NCBI GenBank assembly: GCA_001871755.1
Contig: MNXL01000143.1
Location: 1-5,311 of the forward strand
Direction of reading: 5' to 3'
Length of the DNA: 5,311 bases
Origin: Anaerolineae bacterium CG2_30_64_16
GTDB lineage: Bacteria; Chloroflexota; Anaerolineae; CG2-30-64-16
Shown here: in pieces, positions 4,877-5,311 of the stretch
Layout of the letters: the number at the start of each line of letters is the position of its first letter
Position numbering within the stretch: the first letter of the stretch is position 1
Notes under the pieces: generated by a model
The model's database searches: none
The model's input: only the letters and a program-made list of their open reading frames with translations
What the model was told of the DNA's origin: nothing
Program-made: the position numbers and the translations under genes

Positions 4877-5311
4877 CTATTGGGCGAGAATATAGCCGCG
4901 CTCGATGGCGGGCAGGTAACGGCAACTGCGGACCACGGTGAAACTGCCGATGAGTTGGCGGGGCCAGGCCGCACCGAACCAGATAGGAGAGCCCTGGCCG
5001 ACCGGCTTGTAGTACAGGTCGATGTACAGGTAGCCTGCACCAGGGCCGACGGTCAGAGGGATGAGCAAGTCGGCGCCGGGGGTCACCTGGCGCGGCAGAT
5101 AGCCGGCCATCGAGCAGGTCGCGCCCCAGCAGTAGCCGACGCCGATCTCGGTGGGTTGCCAGGTGGTCGTGCCGGTGTTGTGCAGCCAGACGTCGACCCG
5201 GCTGCAGAGGCCGGTGGGGTAGCCGGATGGGCGGGCCCACTGCGTCCAGAGCACGTTGAAGCGGCGATCGGGGGTCTGGATAGCGTTGCTGCTGGCGGCG
5301 TCTCGCACGTG
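4877..5311 (-). CDS. 3' end of an exported protein with an Ig-like domain
   Basis: The frame is open through the right edge of the window and stops with TAG at 4879-4877, giving 144 full codons to a stop. A GTG at 5308 is possible as a start but the residues after it show no signal peptide, so a longer protein entering from outside is more likely. Residues RFNVLWTQWARPSG to WPRQLIGSFTVV form one beta-sandwich: RVDVWLHNTGTTTWQP, then GVGYCWGATC, then PGADLLIPLTV, GYLYIDLYYK and SPIWFGAAW. This order (N-T-G-W, PG, then a WF near the end) resembles NBR1-type or bacterial extracellular Ig-like domains. Cys pairs suggest an oxidising, extracellular setting. The tail 'RYLPAIERGYILAQ' recalls the C-terminal YLPLV-type motif of many Chloroflexota exported proteins. 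No convincing terminator follows it. Confidence 0.8.
   Translation of the reverse strand, partial: HVRDAASSNAIQTPDRRFNVLWTQWARPSGYPTGLCSRVDVWLHNTGTTTWQPTEIGVGYCWGATCSMAGYLPRQVTPGADLLIPLTVGPGAGYLYIDLYYKPVGQGSPIWFGAAWPRQLIGSFTVVRSCRYLPAIERGYILAQ

Overview
The window looks like part of a high-G+C, free-living bacterial chromosome, most plausibly Chloroflexota (Anaerolineae or Caldilineae type). The clues are indirect: Pro/Thr 'TPTP' linkers in a lipoprotein, an extracellular Ig-like domain protein with a tail resembling the 'YLPLV' ends of many Chloroflexota secreted proteins, and strong AGGAGG-type ribosome binding sites. There is no rRNA, tRNA or housekeeping marker to fix the phylum, so this stays an inference.

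Layout. Positions 1-1073 (+) hold the 3' end of a large, probably exported protein with two tandem beta-sandwich repeats and a C-terminal domain resembling cell-wall-binding repeat 2. It is closed by a strong intrinsic terminator at 1106-1147. A second hairpin (1160-1202) fills the convergent junction. Then come three genes on the minus strand, listed here in transcription order: a split OmpR/PhoB-family response regulator (4723 to 4021), a secreted protein with a CBM36/CBM60-like C-terminal module (3767 to 2544), and a Pro/Thr-rich lipoprotein (2471 to 1230). At the right edge is the 3' end of a second exported protein with an Ig-like domain (minus strand, stop at 4877), which runs off the window. 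No transposase, integrase, RNA gene or CRISPR array is visible.

The most interesting part is the regulator and its target region. The receiver and winged-helix halves lie in different frames, and the break falls on an 11-base G:C homopolymer at 4271-4281. One base fewer would restore a normal 233-residue regulator. The receiver also lacks the conserved acidic pair and the conserved Thr/Ser, so it looks atypical. Between this gene and the secreted-protein gene lie three elements at exact 11-bp spacing, the layout used by OmpR/PhoB-family proteins, followed by a TATGAT -10-like box. A related element lies upstream of the regulator itself.

Working model (inference): a local, possibly autoregulated and possibly phase-variable regulator controls a secreted, probably glycan-binding protein and perhaps the adjacent surface lipoprotein. 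The middle of the window is visibly lower in G+C than the flanking genes, consistent with a separately acquired cassette.
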